The notes under the pieces are model-generated. The model did not search any database, had not been told where the DNA came from, and saw only the letters and a list, made by a program, of their open reading frames with translations. Shown in pieces: positions 16,813 to 26,041 of a stretch of DNA of 64,000 nt. The stretch is from contig JAANXD010000073.1 in the NCBI GenBank assembly GCA_018263435.1, positions 1 to 64,000 of the forward strand. The letters run 5' to 3'. The number at the start of each line of letters is the position of its first letter. Within the stretch, counting starts at the first letter, position 1. Source of the stretch: Candidatus Scalindua arabica. Its GTDB lineage: Bacteria; Planctomycetota; Brocadiia; Brocadiales; Scalinduaceae. Made by a program: the position numbers and the translations under genes.

Positions 16813-18207
16813 TTATTTTCTCTTTTTTCTTTTTACTTTCTTACGCTTACTCCTGATCTTTCCGGTTCCGGGAAGCTTCATTGCCTCTGGCGTCATTGCT
16901 TCTGCTGGAAAGCTTTTGGGATCTACACCACTCAGAGACCTGAACATCTTCTTCATCTGTTTAAACTGTTTCAGCAACTGGCTGACATCCTGAGAGTTAG
17001 TACCACTACCACGAGATATTCTATGCCTCCTGCTGCCTTCAATCTTTTCAGGGTTCATTCGCTCTTCCAGCGTCATCGAACGAATAATAGCCTCAACTCT
17101 TCTCATTTGATTTTCATCAACATCCATCCCCTTCATCTTTTTGCCCACTCCAGGTATCATACCAAGAATATCCTTCATCGGGCCCATCTTTCTTACCTGT
17201 TGTAATTGGGAAAGGAAATCCTCAAGCGTCAGTGTATTTGCTCTAATCTTTTTCTCTAATTTTTGAGCCTCGTCCTCATCGATAACATCTTGAGCCTTTT
17301 CGACCAGTGATACAACGTCACCCATTCCCAGGATTCTGGAAGCCATCCTATCCGGGTGAAATTCTTCAAGCTTATCAAGCTTCTCACCGACTCCTACAAA
17401 CTTTATAGGTTTACCGGTAACTGCCTTGATTGATAATGCAGCCCCTCCTCTGGTGTCACCGTCCAGTTTTGTTAATATCACACCGTCAAAACCCAATTGT
17501 GAGTTGAATTCCCTGGCGCTGTTAACAGCATCCTGACCGGTCATAGAATCACAAACAAAAAATATCTGAGTCGGTTTTATCTTACTCTTAATCTGCTCCA
17601 ACTCCAGCATCAACTCTTCATCAACATGCAGCCTGCCGGCAGTATCAAGAATGACTACATTATGATTGTCAAGGAACGCACGCTTTATTGCCCATTTACA
17701 TATCTTAACCGGATTAGAGTTTTTCTCAGTATAGACAGGGACATTAAGCTGCTTCCCGATAACCTGCAATTGTTCAATTGCCGCCGGCCTCTGTATATCG
17801 GCGGCTACAAGCATAGGACTTTTTCCCTTTGATAAAATCATATTTGCAAGTTTACCAGCCGTTGTAGTCTTTCCACTTCCCTGTAGCCCTGCAAGCATAA
17901 TTACTGTAACGTCTCCATCCTTATACTTTATAGTAGCATCAACCGGACCCATAAGATGTTCCATCTCGGTTTGTACAATCTTTACTATCTGTTGTCCCGG
18001 TTTGACACTTTTAAGAACCTCCTCTCCAACTGCTTTCTCTGTAACATTCTGTATAAAATTCTTTACAACCTTGTAGTTTGTATCTGCTTCGAGAAGAGCA
18101 ACCCTGACTTCACGCAAACTATCATTTATGTTTTGCTCTGTCAGCCTTCCCCTTCCGCTTAATTTATTAAATATTGTTTCGAAACTGTCCGTAATCGATT
18201 CAAACAT
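16813..18207 (-). CDS. ffh: Signal recognition particle protein Ffh
   Basis: GTPase that binds signal peptides and 4.5S RNA and delivers ribosomes to the FtsY receptor. 464 residues: N domain (1-90), G domain with G1 LQGSGKTTT (about 109-117), DTAGR and TKLDGD, and the methionine-rich M domain from about residue 300 with GMIPGVGKKMKGM, the RNA-binding SRRHRISRGSG, and several Met-rich helices. The basic C-terminal tail RSKRKKVKRKKRK is somewhat longer than usual. It heads the ffh-rpsP-trmD-rplS-yraN order. Confidence 0.96.
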   Translation of the reverse strand: MFESITDSFETIFNKLSGRGRLTEQNINDSLREVRVALLEADTNYKVVKNFIQNVTEKAVGEEVLKSVKPGQQIVKIVQTEMEHLMGPVDATIKYKDGDVTVIMLAGLQGSGKTTTAGKLANMILSKGKSPMLVAADIQRPAAIEQLQVIGKQLNVPVYTEKNSNPVKICKWAIKRAFLDNHNVVILDTAGRLHVDEELMLELEQIKSKIKPTQIFFVCDSMTGQDAVNSAREFNSQLGFDGVILTKLDGDTRGGAALSIKAVTGKPIKFVGVGEKLDKLEEFHPDRMASRILGMGDVVSLVEKAQDVIDEDEAQKLEKKIRANTLTLEDFLSQLQQVRKMGPMKDILGMIPGVGKKMKGMDVDENQMRRVEAIIRSMTLEERMNPEKIEGSRRHRISRGSGTNSQDVSQLLKQFKQMKKMFRSLSGVDPKSFPAEAMTPEAMKLPGTGKIRSKRKKVKRKKRK

Positions 18208-18358
18208 CTCTTACCTTTTCGTTAATTCTTTAATCTGTTTTACAGCCATATCGTCCTGACCGGTTCATTGGTAGAACGGTATCAGGCAAATATCCCTGCA
18301 TTTTTTCAAACGTTATAACATAATATAAATTGAACAAATATTCAATTTAAATTTCGTG

Positions 18359-18399
18359 GTATGGGTTCAAGATTTTGAACCCGTACAACAAGATCTTGT
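18359..18399. other. Two adjacent palindromes between murA and ffh
   Basis: GTATGGGTTCAA at 18359-18370 pairs with TTGAACCCGTAC at 18375-18386 around a GATT loop; the palindrome ACAAGATCTTGT follows at 18388-18399. No T-run follows on the minus strand, so a classical terminator is not evident. Confidence 0.4.
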
Positions 18400-18425
18400 C
18401 TGCCAGTGCCTGCTCTGACACCCCC

Positions 18426-19721
18426 CTACTCCTTTTCCCGCCATATCTTTGCACCCAGTCTAGTCAGGCGATCTTCCAGCTTCTCGTACCCTCTATCAAT
18501 ATGATAAAGCCTTCTAATCTCTGTAACCCCTTTGGCAACCAGCCCGGCAACTACCAGTGAGGCACTTGCTCTCAAATCGGAGGCCATCACAGTCGTCCCG
18601 GAAAGCGAGGATACACCCTTTATAAACGCAATAGCATCGTCATTCCTGATATTTGCACCCATTCTGTTAAGCTCTGCGACATGCATAAACCTGTGTGGGA
18701 ATATTCGCTCTGTTATAATACTCGTACCATTTGCAACACTCATCAATGCGGTAAATTGCGCCTGCATGTCAGTAGGCATACCGGGATACGGCAATGTTGT
18801 AATATTTGCAGGCTTGATGTGCCCATCGCTTTTAACTATATACTCCCCATTCATTGCCTCGTCAAATTCTTCCTTATCGGCAGAAGCCTGAATATCAACG
18901 CCCATTTCCCGTAATTTATTAATAACTACAGCCAGATGACTGCATATACCATTCTCCAATACTATGCTGCCTCCCGTTATGGCTCCTGCAATCATGAAGG
19001 TTCCGGCTTCGATTCTGTCCGGAATTATCTCGTATTCAATCCCGTTCAACTCATCAACACCATCTATGATAAGGTTCTTTTCGCCGATTCCGCTTATATC
19101 GGCTCCGGCTTTATTGAGAAAGTTAGCCAGATCCTGCACTTCCGGTTCACAGGCAGCATTTTCTATTATAGTCCTTCCTTCTCCAAGAACGGCGGCCATC
19201 ATAACATTACAGGTACCCAAAACTGTAGAACCATACGGACCTCCAAGATCAACCACACTCCCTTTCAGTTTATTCCCTGTTGCAATGACATATCCATCCT
19301 TTACTTCAACCTGAACACCAAGAGATTCAATGCCTTTGATATGAATATCTATAGGCCTGGAACCAATTGAACATCCCCCCGGAATAGATACCTTTGCCAT
19401 ACCCCGCCTTCCAAGCAATGGGCCAAGGACACATATTGATGCCCTCATAGTCCTGACAAGATCGTACGTGGCAGTTATATTACTCTCTTCCTTAACAGTT
19501 ATTTCAAGCGAACCATCCTCATCTTTTCTTGTATCGACACCAAGTTCATTAAGGATATTGCAGAGGGTTTTTACATCAGTAAGGTTTGGTATTCCCTTTA
19601 ATTTCGACGTACCTTTAGTCAACAAACATGCGGCCATAATAGGCAACGCAGCATTTTTCGCACCGTTGATCCTGACCCTTCCCTGCAAGGGATTACCACC
19701 TTCGATTACCATTTTATCCAT
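18426..19721 (-). CDS. murA: UDP-N-acetylglucosamine 1-carboxyvinyltransferase MurA
   Basis: First committed step of peptidoglycan synthesis: adds enolpyruvate to UDP-GlcNAc in the cytoplasm, target of fosfomycin. 431 residues. The N-terminal GRVRINGAKNAALPIMAA binds UDP-GlcNAc; the active-site cysteine is present in the loop IPGGCSIGSRPID (near residue 120); PDRIEAGTFM and TTLPYPGMPTDMQAQF are typical. A complete murA argues that this organism makes peptidoglycan. No terminator is visible before ffh, 218 bases on. Confidence 0.96.
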   Translation of the reverse strand: MDKMVIEGGNPLQGRVRINGAKNAALPIMAACLLTKGTSKLKGIPNLTDVKTLCNILNELGVDTRKDEDGSLEITVKEESNITATYDLVRTMRASICVLGPLLGRRGMAKVSIPGGCSIGSRPIDIHIKGIESLGVQVEVKDGYVIATGNKLKGSVVDLGGPYGSTVLGTCNVMMAAVLGEGRTIIENAACEPEVQDLANFLNKAGADISGIGEKNLIIDGVDELNGIEYEIIPDRIEAGTFMIAGAITGGSIVLENGICSHLAVVINKLREMGVDIQASADKEEFDEAMNGEYIVKSDGHIKPANITTLPYPGMPTDMQAQFTALMSVANGTSIITERIFPHRFMHVAELNRMGANIRNDDAIAFIKGVSSLSGTTVMASDLRASASLVVAGLVAKGVTEIRRLYHIDRGYEKLEDRLTRLGAKIWREKE

Positions 19722-19812
19722 TTTTAGTCCGGTTCAAATGCCCTTTGCCTGTCAGTATCGACCTCAACAGGCTTTTATCTATTCTGGTTTATTCACTCTC
19801 ATCATTTAATGA

Positions 19813-19837
19813 AGCCCGCTGGGGGAGTCGAACCCCC
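19813..19837 (-). repeat. Copy of a tRNA 3' end (att-like)
   Basis: Read on the minus strand this is a T-stem/loop (GGGGGTTCGACTCCCCC) followed by AGCGGGCT, the 3' half of a tRNA with no 5' half nearby. It is a 25-base direct repeat, with one difference, of the 3' end of the tRNA-Thr at 21301-21372. Such duplicates are usually left by integration at a tRNA gene. Confidence 0.65.
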
Positions 19838-20219
19838 GAGAACCACCGTATAAGTAACTAATATACAAACACTTAAGAATATCATTTTTTTCTGGGGACA
19901 GTCTGGGAACACCAGCTTTAATTTCACTACCTTTTGTTTAAGTGATACGTTTGAAATATCAACCTCATATCCATCATGTGATGGTATGATGTCTGTGATA
20001 TGATAATTCGGTAGGTAGTAGAAGTACTTAGAATTATAATACTCAGCCAGCTATCAAAATCAAGAGCAAATTTAAACATCAAGATATACAATATAACAGG
20101 GAAGTACAGTTTGGAATGGGGCAATTCATACACAAGAGTAAGTGTGGAAATGACGTAAAATAGAATCAAAGCTTTAGCAGGTTGCGTAATTTCTCTTCTA
20201 TTTCCCTTAGGGTATTAGG

Positions 20220-20402
20220 TCATAAAAAACCCAATTTTCTACTCAAAAGCTTCTTGTGTAAAGTTATTATTTTTCCTACCCTAAAGGCAGAAGACTGCTT
20301 TAACCCTGTATCTATAAATTCAGTACTTTTAGATTCAAGAAGGTAGTCATCAGGCGATAACCTTGAAATATTAGTGGTTATTAAAAGCAATACGATATCA
20401 TT
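20220..20402 (-). pseudogene. MazF/PemK-family toxin, C-terminal remnant
   Basis: About 60 codons reading DIVLLLITTNISRL, then DTGLKQSSAFRVGKIITL and ending LLSRKLGFL. This is the C-terminal half of the MazF/PemK endoribonuclease fold (compare the family pattern GLKxPSxVRxxxIxTLxxxLIxxKLGxL). The first half, with the conserved GDIVLVxFPF and RPAxVL strands, is missing: upstream the sequence is the overlapping 89-residue gene in another frame. Truncated and presumably inactive. Confidence 0.6.
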
Positions 20403-20667
20403 CTGAAGGATTATAAATATCCTCCTCTGGAGTATTAAGGAAACCGAATGTACCTGCTTTATCTGCAAGAGTTAAGATTTCTTCATCTGTTAATTCCTGG
20501 TAAGGTATATTTTGAGGGATCTCAAACAGGAATGGAAAGTAAGAATAATCCATATCGAGCTCTTCTTTATCAGCTTTTACCTCTACACGGCTTTGTTCGT
20601 TTGCAGTTTCTGTTTCTGCAGGACTATTTTCAAAGACAGGCATCTTTTGTTCAGCTATTGGGTTCAT
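20398..20667 (-). CDS. Small acidic hypothetical protein, possible antitoxin
   Basis: 89 residues, rich in Glu, Asp and Pro, with the helix-like stretch LTDEEILTLADKAG near the C-terminus. No family recognised. It directly precedes and slightly overlaps the MazF-like remnant, the position an antitoxin would hold, and acidic C-termini are typical of MazE-like antitoxins; the identification is only positional. It may use the stop created by the deletion that removed the toxin's first half. Confidence 0.5.
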   Translation of the reverse strand: MNPIAEQKMPVFENSPAETETANEQSRVEVKADKEELDMDYSYFPFLFEIPQNIPYQELTDEEILTLADKAGTFGFLNTPEEDIYNPSE

Positions 20668-20688
20668 GGAGATTCCTTTCTAATTTTA

Positions 20689-21084
20689 CTACTTTTTTGC
20701 TACTTTAAATTTACGAGAAACTACTGGTACATTTCCACATAAGAAATCAAAGCGGTACATGCCTGGTTCGGGTAAAATCAATCCTCGTATTTCAAATTTT
20801 GCTTCTACAACAGAAAAAGGGTTGTTAAATTTTAAAGGGCCAGCCAACTGTATAATTTCTTGCTGACTTTCATCGTCTTTTACACAAATTAAAGAGCATT
20901 CGTAATCACCATGTCCTTCTGTTAAACTAAGAAAAACATTAATTACAGGATGGCTACAGGGAAAACTTTTCGCATAAATATTACTAAATAAGCCTATTAG
21001 ACTTTTTTTATTTGTTGTCTTATCATCTATTACTGTATCACAAATAATAAAAGCTAAGGCTTTAGGTCGTGGTTTTTCTGCCAT
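20689..21084 (-). CDS. DUF6941-like protein of unknown function
   Basis: 131 residues, soluble, all-beta in appearance. The opening PKALAFIICDTVIDDKTTNKKSLIGLFSNI matches in pattern a widespread uncharacterised family (named DUF6941 in current databases, from memory) in which a CD(x)VI and a LIG(L/V)F motif occur near the N-terminus. No catalytic residues are evident. It lies inside the tRNA-flanked islet. Confidence 0.6.
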   Translation of the reverse strand: MAEKPRPKALAFIICDTVIDDKTTNKKSLIGLFSNIYAKSFPCSHPVINVFLSLTEGHGDYECSLICVKDDESQQEIIQLAGPLKFNNPFSVVEAKFEIRGLILPEPGMYRFDFLCGNVPVVSRKFKVAKK

Positions 21085-21300
21085 TTAATTGATTATCAGC
21101 ATTATCATGATATTGTCAATCTGTTTTCATTTTTTTCTTGAGGTTTATTTCGCAATATTCATGCCATGTGTACACCTGAAACACCTCCTACTTACATTAC
21201 CCCCCATGAGTGGTGGAATCATGCCGAGGACAATCTGGGGACGGTATTTTTGATGTCTAAAAGAATTGTAAGTACTTACATTTAAAAAAAGTTATACATT

Positions 21301-21372
21301 AGCCCGCGGGGGGAGTCGAACCCCCAATCTCATCATTACGAGTGACGTGCTCTGCCATTGAGCCACGCGGGC
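21301..21372 (-). tRNA. tRNA-Thr (anticodon CGT)
   Basis: 72 nt, complete cloverleaf on the minus strand: acceptor GCCCGCG/CGCGGGC, D-stem GCTC/GAGC, anticodon stem CGTCA/TGATG with loop CTCGTAA (anticodon CGT, reads ACG), variable loop AGATT, T-stem GGGGG/CCCCC with TTCGACT loop, discriminator T. CCA is not encoded. Confidence 0.95.
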
Positions 21373-21625
21373 AAAGTTAATATCAACATTTGGTATGGTT
21401 TCTGGTATGAAGGCCAATCTTGTTATACTGCCTGACTTGTCATATTGCCTGAATGGTACCTGTCCAAATCCTTCACTTACCTTTCATGAATCTTGATATT
21501 ATTCATTTCTGCCAATGAGCTAAAGTTACAATATTCACTGTCTTATTTCAAGTTATAATAAAGGAAGCAGAGATTCAGTTTTTTCACTTAACTATTCATC
21601 TCGGAGTAACCTTTAGTTTATAAAA

Positions 21626-21665
21626 AAAGGCTGTATGAGGTTTTTAAACACCTTATACAGCCTTT
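21626..21665 (-). terminator. Rho-independent terminator of the glutamate synthase-like gene
   Basis: AAAGGCTGTATGAGG and CCTTATACAGCCTTT form a 15-bp stem with one G-T wobble. Read on the minus strand it is followed by seven T residues. It lies 36 bases past the stop at 21702. Confidence 0.9.
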
Positions 21666-21701
21666 AAAATTATATTATACTTAATTTAATAATTAAAAGA
21701 G

Positions 21702-23282
21702 TTATGCATCCAGTATTGCTTCAGATGCCTCATTTTCCCAATCCATAATATAATTGATCCCTGTAACATCAGCGGCTTCCCTGGTCAACGCGAAAATGTC
21801 ATCTCTAGTGATTTCACTGAGGTCAAATCTCCTTGATCCGGCCATTAATTGTCGAAGACCCATTGCCATCTTTTCATAATAGGAGTACATACCCAACACT
21901 CCCGGAGTAACTTCACCAAATTGCTCTTTGACCTTTGATGAGTAATAGAAAATCTTTTCAAGAGTATCACCATGTTCTGAAGCAGGTTTTGGTATATCAC
22001 CAGCCTCAATCGCTTTTCCATTGGTATTCCCAACCATGGTAGCACAGATTGTGGATCGAGACATGCCAACTGCCTTTACGAATGGCGCGGCCAGTGCGAA
22101 TGATTTATAAATATGATCTTCTGCTGAAAGACCTCCGGCCAAGATTATGTCCGGCACATACTCTCCCCTGTCTGCCAGTCTCTTACAATACTCATAAGTC
22201 ATAGCGGCAATATAAACAGTCGGCACTCCCCATTCATTCATCATTCTCCACGGACTCATACCTGTACCGCCGCCTGCGCCGTCGATAGTTAAAACGTCAA
22301 GTTTATAAATCGAGCAAAACTTGATTGCCCTTGCCAGATCAGACGGTCTATACGCACCTGTCTTCAGGAATACATATTTTGCGCCAGCATTTCTCAGGTG
22401 TTCCACCTGCTGACCAAAATCATCGATCGCTTTGGGTAGATATTCTGATATTGCCTTCACCCTGGTATGTCTCTCAAATCCCTCAACAGCACCAGTTTTA
22501 AAGGCTTGCTGCACAACCTTGTCTTCCGGATCAGGGATTACGATGTAGCCTCTCTTCTTTAATAATATTGCCTTATCCAGATCATAGATCTTAACTTCAC
22601 CACCTATGTTCTTGGCGCCCTGTCCCCATTTCAATTCAACTGCATCAGAACCCAGAGTATTCAAACTATACTCAAGAACCCCCAACCTCCAGTCTTCAGG
22701 ATTAGCCTGAATTGCAATAAAGCCATAACCGTCCTTCTGGTTGTCTTTGAAAGATTTAAACCTTCTTTCAAGTTCCTTGCATTCTGTTACTTTCTGATTG
22801 CCGTCAAATTTAGATGTTTCATCCATCCCTACCACATTCTCACCGATAACTATCCCTGTACCACAAATGGCAGAACCTGCTCCGAGATCCGCAAAATGGT
22901 TCTTGGCTATCTGAGTAGAACCCAATCCGGTGCAGATCAAAGGAAATTTTAACTTAAGGCCTTTATCTCTGCCAAGACGCGTTTCAACATTTACATTTGT
23001 AAACTGTTCGTATTCCTTCTGGTGATGACTGGCAACTGTTCCAGTAATGTTAAAATGTGAGTAATCTACAGGATAATCTTTAGTACCACTGGATGTGCTT
23101 TTTCCAAACGGTATTGGATATATGGTCTCCGGCCCCCTCATGGCAGAAAGACCAATTTCACAGTATCCGGGACATCCATCAAGACAAACAACACACATCC
23201 CACTTTGCGGCAATACATCGCTTCCGGTTCTCGTTCTCGTCCCCGTAGCAGCCGATTTGTTAGGTATTTGCAAACTTCCCAT
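21702..23282 (-). CDS. FMN-binding glutamate synthase-like protein (GltB central domain)
   Basis: 526 residues with the FMN-binding TIM-barrel domain of glutamate synthase and no glutaminase domain. The FMN phosphate signature GAGGGTGMSPWRMMNEWG is near residue 340, and ILAGGLSAEDH and AVGMSRSTICATMVGN follow. The N-terminal part has a cysteine group, CVVCLDGCPGYCE (about residues 30-42), which could hold an iron-sulphur cluster. Stand-alone FMN domains of this kind occur in archaea and anaerobes; whether they make glutamate from ammonia, or do other redox work, is not settled. A strong terminator follows; the gene is monocistronic. Confidence 0.88.
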   Translation of the reverse strand: MGSLQIPNKSAATGTRTRTGSDVLPQSGMCVVCLDGCPGYCEIGLSAMRGPETIYPIPFGKSTSSGTKDYPVDYSHFNITGTVASHHQKEYEQFTNVNVETRLGRDKGLKLKFPLICTGLGSTQIAKNHFADLGAGSAICGTGIVIGENVVGMDETSKFDGNQKVTECKELERRFKSFKDNQKDGYGFIAIQANPEDWRLGVLEYSLNTLGSDAVELKWGQGAKNIGGEVKIYDLDKAILLKKRGYIVIPDPEDKVVQQAFKTGAVEGFERHTRVKAISEYLPKAIDDFGQQVEHLRNAGAKYVFLKTGAYRPSDLARAIKFCSIYKLDVLTIDGAGGGTGMSPWRMMNEWGVPTVYIAAMTYEYCKRLADRGEYVPDIILAGGLSAEDHIYKSFALAAPFVKAVGMSRSTICATMVGNTNGKAIEAGDIPKPASEHGDTLEKIFYYSSKVKEQFGEVTPGVLGMYSYYEKMAMGLRQLMAGSRRFDLSEITRDDIFALTREAADVTGINYIMDWENEASEAILDA

Positions 23283-23572
23283 TTATAGTCCTCCGTTCAT
23301 CAAAAAGATCAGAATTTTTAGTTATGTTAAATGAAACAATTTATAATTAGTTGCATAATTTTTCAGAATGTTTTTGTTCGCAAATATAATACCACTACAT
23401 TTATTTAATATCGTATCTATAAGCTACGTAAAATCAAGCCCTTATGTAAGACTTATTAATATTTTCTGCTGAGAATATACCAAGTATCTGGCTAAATTCA
23501 ACCGTTATTTTCATAACAACCATTATTTTCAGGATTTAATTTAGTTCGTAGGTTGTCTTTTAGACAAAAAAA

Positions 23573-23617
23573 CCCCGATAGAAACTCACCTTTAAACTAA
23601 GTAGGTTTCTAACGGGG
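23573..23617 (-). terminator. Rho-independent terminator of the CADD-like gene
   Basis: CCCCGATAGAAAC pairs with GTTTCTAACGGGG (one mismatch). On the minus strand the stem is followed by TTTTTTT. It lies 51 bases after the stop at 23668. Confidence 0.88.
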
Positions 23618-23667
23618 AATCTAAAACACAAAACTCTAGTATATGTATCAGTTAATTTAAATTAATC

Positions 23668-24411
23668 TTAAAATCCACTTGCTCTTTCCAATCCATCCCA
23701 CAAAACAGTTCTGGCATCAAGGAAATCCATTGCACCAAATCTCAGCAACTCCTGATGATCCGCCGTCTGAGCAAATGGGAGTAAAGAATCTTTTATACCC
23801 TCTGCATGCTCAACATCAAGCTCAATATGTGCAGAAAAGAAAAGCACATCGTCCTCACTCAAACCGGCACCCCTGCACCCTTCACGTACAAGCGTGTACA
23901 TCTGTGGCACGATATATTCAGTTCCAGGACCCATGCCTCCAAAAGCCTCTATGTAATTGAGAAATCTGATATTCAGATACTTATCAACGAAAAGCTTTGT
24001 CTCAGGTAACGGCTTGATTGCATGCAACGCCTCTGGTGACGTATCAATACCTACAGACCTTAAAAACATTCTGAAAATTGCTGGATGTGTTCGTTCTGCA
24101 TCCATGTCCTGATTCTCTTCCTGACGTCCGCCATATTCTTCATGGAGATTCTTAATTAACGGAGCTCTTGATGCTTCGTCCGGAGTAATTGCTACCAGAG
24201 CTGCCAGGTATCTGGAGAAATGACGTGAAAAGCAGTAATACTGCTCAGCAAAAATCTTAACTTGGTCCTTATTTAACTCCCTGTTTTCAAACCTCTTTAA
24301 ATACGAATGTTTCATTGCCGGATGATTCAGGCAATCCTCCTGCAACTGATCTACAAAAGCTTCGGCTGATACTGCTCCACCCTTTGCCACAGGCCTCTCT
24401 GCTACTAACAT
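23668..24411 (-). CDS. CADD/TenA/PqqC-like haem-oxygenase-fold protein
   Basis: 247 residues from the ATG at 24411, chosen because GGAGGA lies eight bases before it; the frame is open further upstream but the extra codons read like AT-rich leader. The sequence is helical and has the metal-ligand-type motifs of haem-oxygenase-like diiron proteins: FAEQYYCFSRHFSRYL, NLHEEYGGRQEEN, ERTHPAIFRMFLRSVG and FFSAHIELDVEHAEGI. In Chlamydia the CADD relative makes p-aminobenzoate from its own tyrosine; other relatives are PqqC and thiaminase-like TenA. The neighbour is a GltB-like protein. Which reaction it does cannot be told here. Confidence 0.82.
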   Translation of the reverse strand: MLVAERPVAKGGAVSAEAFVDQLQEDCLNHPAMKHSYLKRFENRELNKDQVKIFAEQYYCFSRHFSRYLAALVAITPDEASRAPLIKNLHEEYGGRQEENQDMDAERTHPAIFRMFLRSVGIDTSPEALHAIKPLPETKLFVDKYLNIRFLNYIEAFGGMGPGTEYIVPQMYTLVREGCRGAGLSEDDVLFFSAHIELDVEHAEGIKDSLLPFAQTADHQELLRFGAMDFLDARTVLWDGLERASGF

Positions 24412-24877
24412 AACAAATTCCTCCATAAAAAAGCTGAAAAATTTAATTGATATAGTAGATTCGCAATACCTATACCAAAAAGAAAATAATAGCGTGATAT
24501 TTTGTGTGCTAGCACATAAAGGCAATGATAACAATATGATACACCTCCAGATTTGAGTTTGAAATAATTTTATAAATTTTGTATTTATCAGAAAATGCGC
24601 ATATTATTCGCTCTTGATCTATTCCCAAAGAATTCTAGCGTAATATTTGCGCAGGCAATATAACGTAATTGTGAATAGGCCGGAAAAAACATAAAAGATG
24701 CAACGGTAAGCCAGGCCTTGTTAACAAACAAGGACCAGTTGTCGACGAATAATTGAACTGTATAGTAACTGCTTACATTGATATAATCTTATTATAACCT
24801 GTAAGGTACTATCAGTATTTATAGGAAAAACGAATAATGGCGGTCTAATCACATCGTAGAACACGAGCAATTTTAAG
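24412..24877. other. Spacer between divergent genes
   Basis: Holds the AT-rich leader of the CADD-like gene on the minus strand and the upstream region of the O-GlcNAc-transferase fragment. I see no clear GG-N10-GC site, repeat or small gene. Confidence 0.4.
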
Positions 24878-26030
24878 ATGAGCCGAAAAAAGAAATTAAA
24901 AAAACGAAACCTATCATCAGATAATAAGAGATCAACTAAGGCAAAAACAACTCCAAAGAAACCTTCAATTAGCCTTTTTGGATTACATAAGCGTGATGAG
25001 TTTGAAATCTTCTGTTACTCATACGGAGAGGATGACGGCAGCCGTATCAGGGCACAAATAGAGCAGGATTGTGATAAATTTGTTGACTTGATTAACCTCA
25101 GTCATGCTGATGCAGCAAGGCTCATATATGAAGACCAGGTTGATATCCTGGTAGACCTGAAAGGACACACAAGAGATAACAGGCTGGAAATATCAGCTTT
25201 TCGCCCGGCACCTGTTCAAGTCAGATACCTCGGCCTGGCAGGTACGACTGGAGCCAATTTCTTTGATTATATCATCACAGACAAAATTGTAACACCTGAT
25301 GATCACGCCCAATATTACAGTGAGAATTTTGTCTATCTACCCCACTGCTATTCAAGTGAACAGCTACTCTCAAGTGACCCTGAACAAAGATAGGAATAAG
25401 TCAGATTCTGGGTTAAGCGAGGATAGTCCTGTTTTCTGCTCATTTAATCAGGACTACAAGATTCAGCCCGAGATGTTTAATACCTGGATGAATATCCTCA
25501 GGCAGGTTCCGGAGTCAGTTTTGTGGCTACAAGGGGAGGACGAGATCACCGAAAAGAATTTATGGCGTGAGGCTGAAAGCAAAGGTATAAAGTCTACAAG
25601 ACTGGTTTTCCTGGAAAAATTACCGAAATACCAGCACCTGGAAAGACTAAGGCTTGCAGACGTGGCTTTGGATACGCAAATTGTCAATGGTGCTGCTACA
25701 ACGAGTGATGCATTGTGGGCAGGTGCTCCTGTTATAACAATACAGGGTGGCAGTTTCGCCTCACGCATGTCATCCAGTATACTAACTGCAATCGGGTTGC
25801 CAGAGTTGATCACACAAACAATAGAGGAATACGAACAAATTGCAGTAGATCTGGGACGTAATCCAGAAAGACTGCAGGAAATACGGCATAAGATAGCGAA
25901 AAACCGCTTAGCAGAACCCCTCTTTGACACTCCAAGATTTGCACGGAACTTAGAAAAGGCTTACAAAGAGATGTGGAAAATTTTTATAGCTGGAGAAATA
26001 CCGCGGCGGATCGAAGTGGTGGAAGACTAA
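24878..26030 (+). pseudogene. Frameshifted and N-terminally deleted O-GlcNAc transferase-like gene (GT41)
   Basis: Two overlapping frames together spell the back part of an OGT/SPINDLY catalytic domain. Frame 1 (24878-25393) has SLFGLHKRDEFEIFCYSYG, VDILVDLKGHTRDN, RPAPVQVRYLGLAGTTGA and HAQYYSENFVYLPHCY. Frame 2 continues with QVNS, CSFNQDYKIQPEMFNTWMNIL, LWLQGE, DVALDTQIVNGAATTSDALWAGAPVIT and ASRMSSSIL. One extra T at 25351-25352 (TATTCAA where TATCAA is expected) explains the break. Before the domain only a basic leader of about 32 residues remains; the TPR repeats and the first part of the catalytic domain are missing. The leader resembles that of the TPR gene at 63091, so an internal deletion is likely. 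Confidence 0.85.
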
Positions 26031-26041
26031 ATATTATATAA

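Noticed and set aside
19927-20169. 80-codon minus-strand frame near the tRNA fragment
   Set aside because: Hydrophobic and low in charged residues in a way typical of AT-rich non-coding sequence; no start signal.
23668-24534. Longer N-terminus for the CADD-like protein
   Set aside because: A strong GGAGGA site precedes the internal ATG at 24411, and upstream codons do not fit the family.
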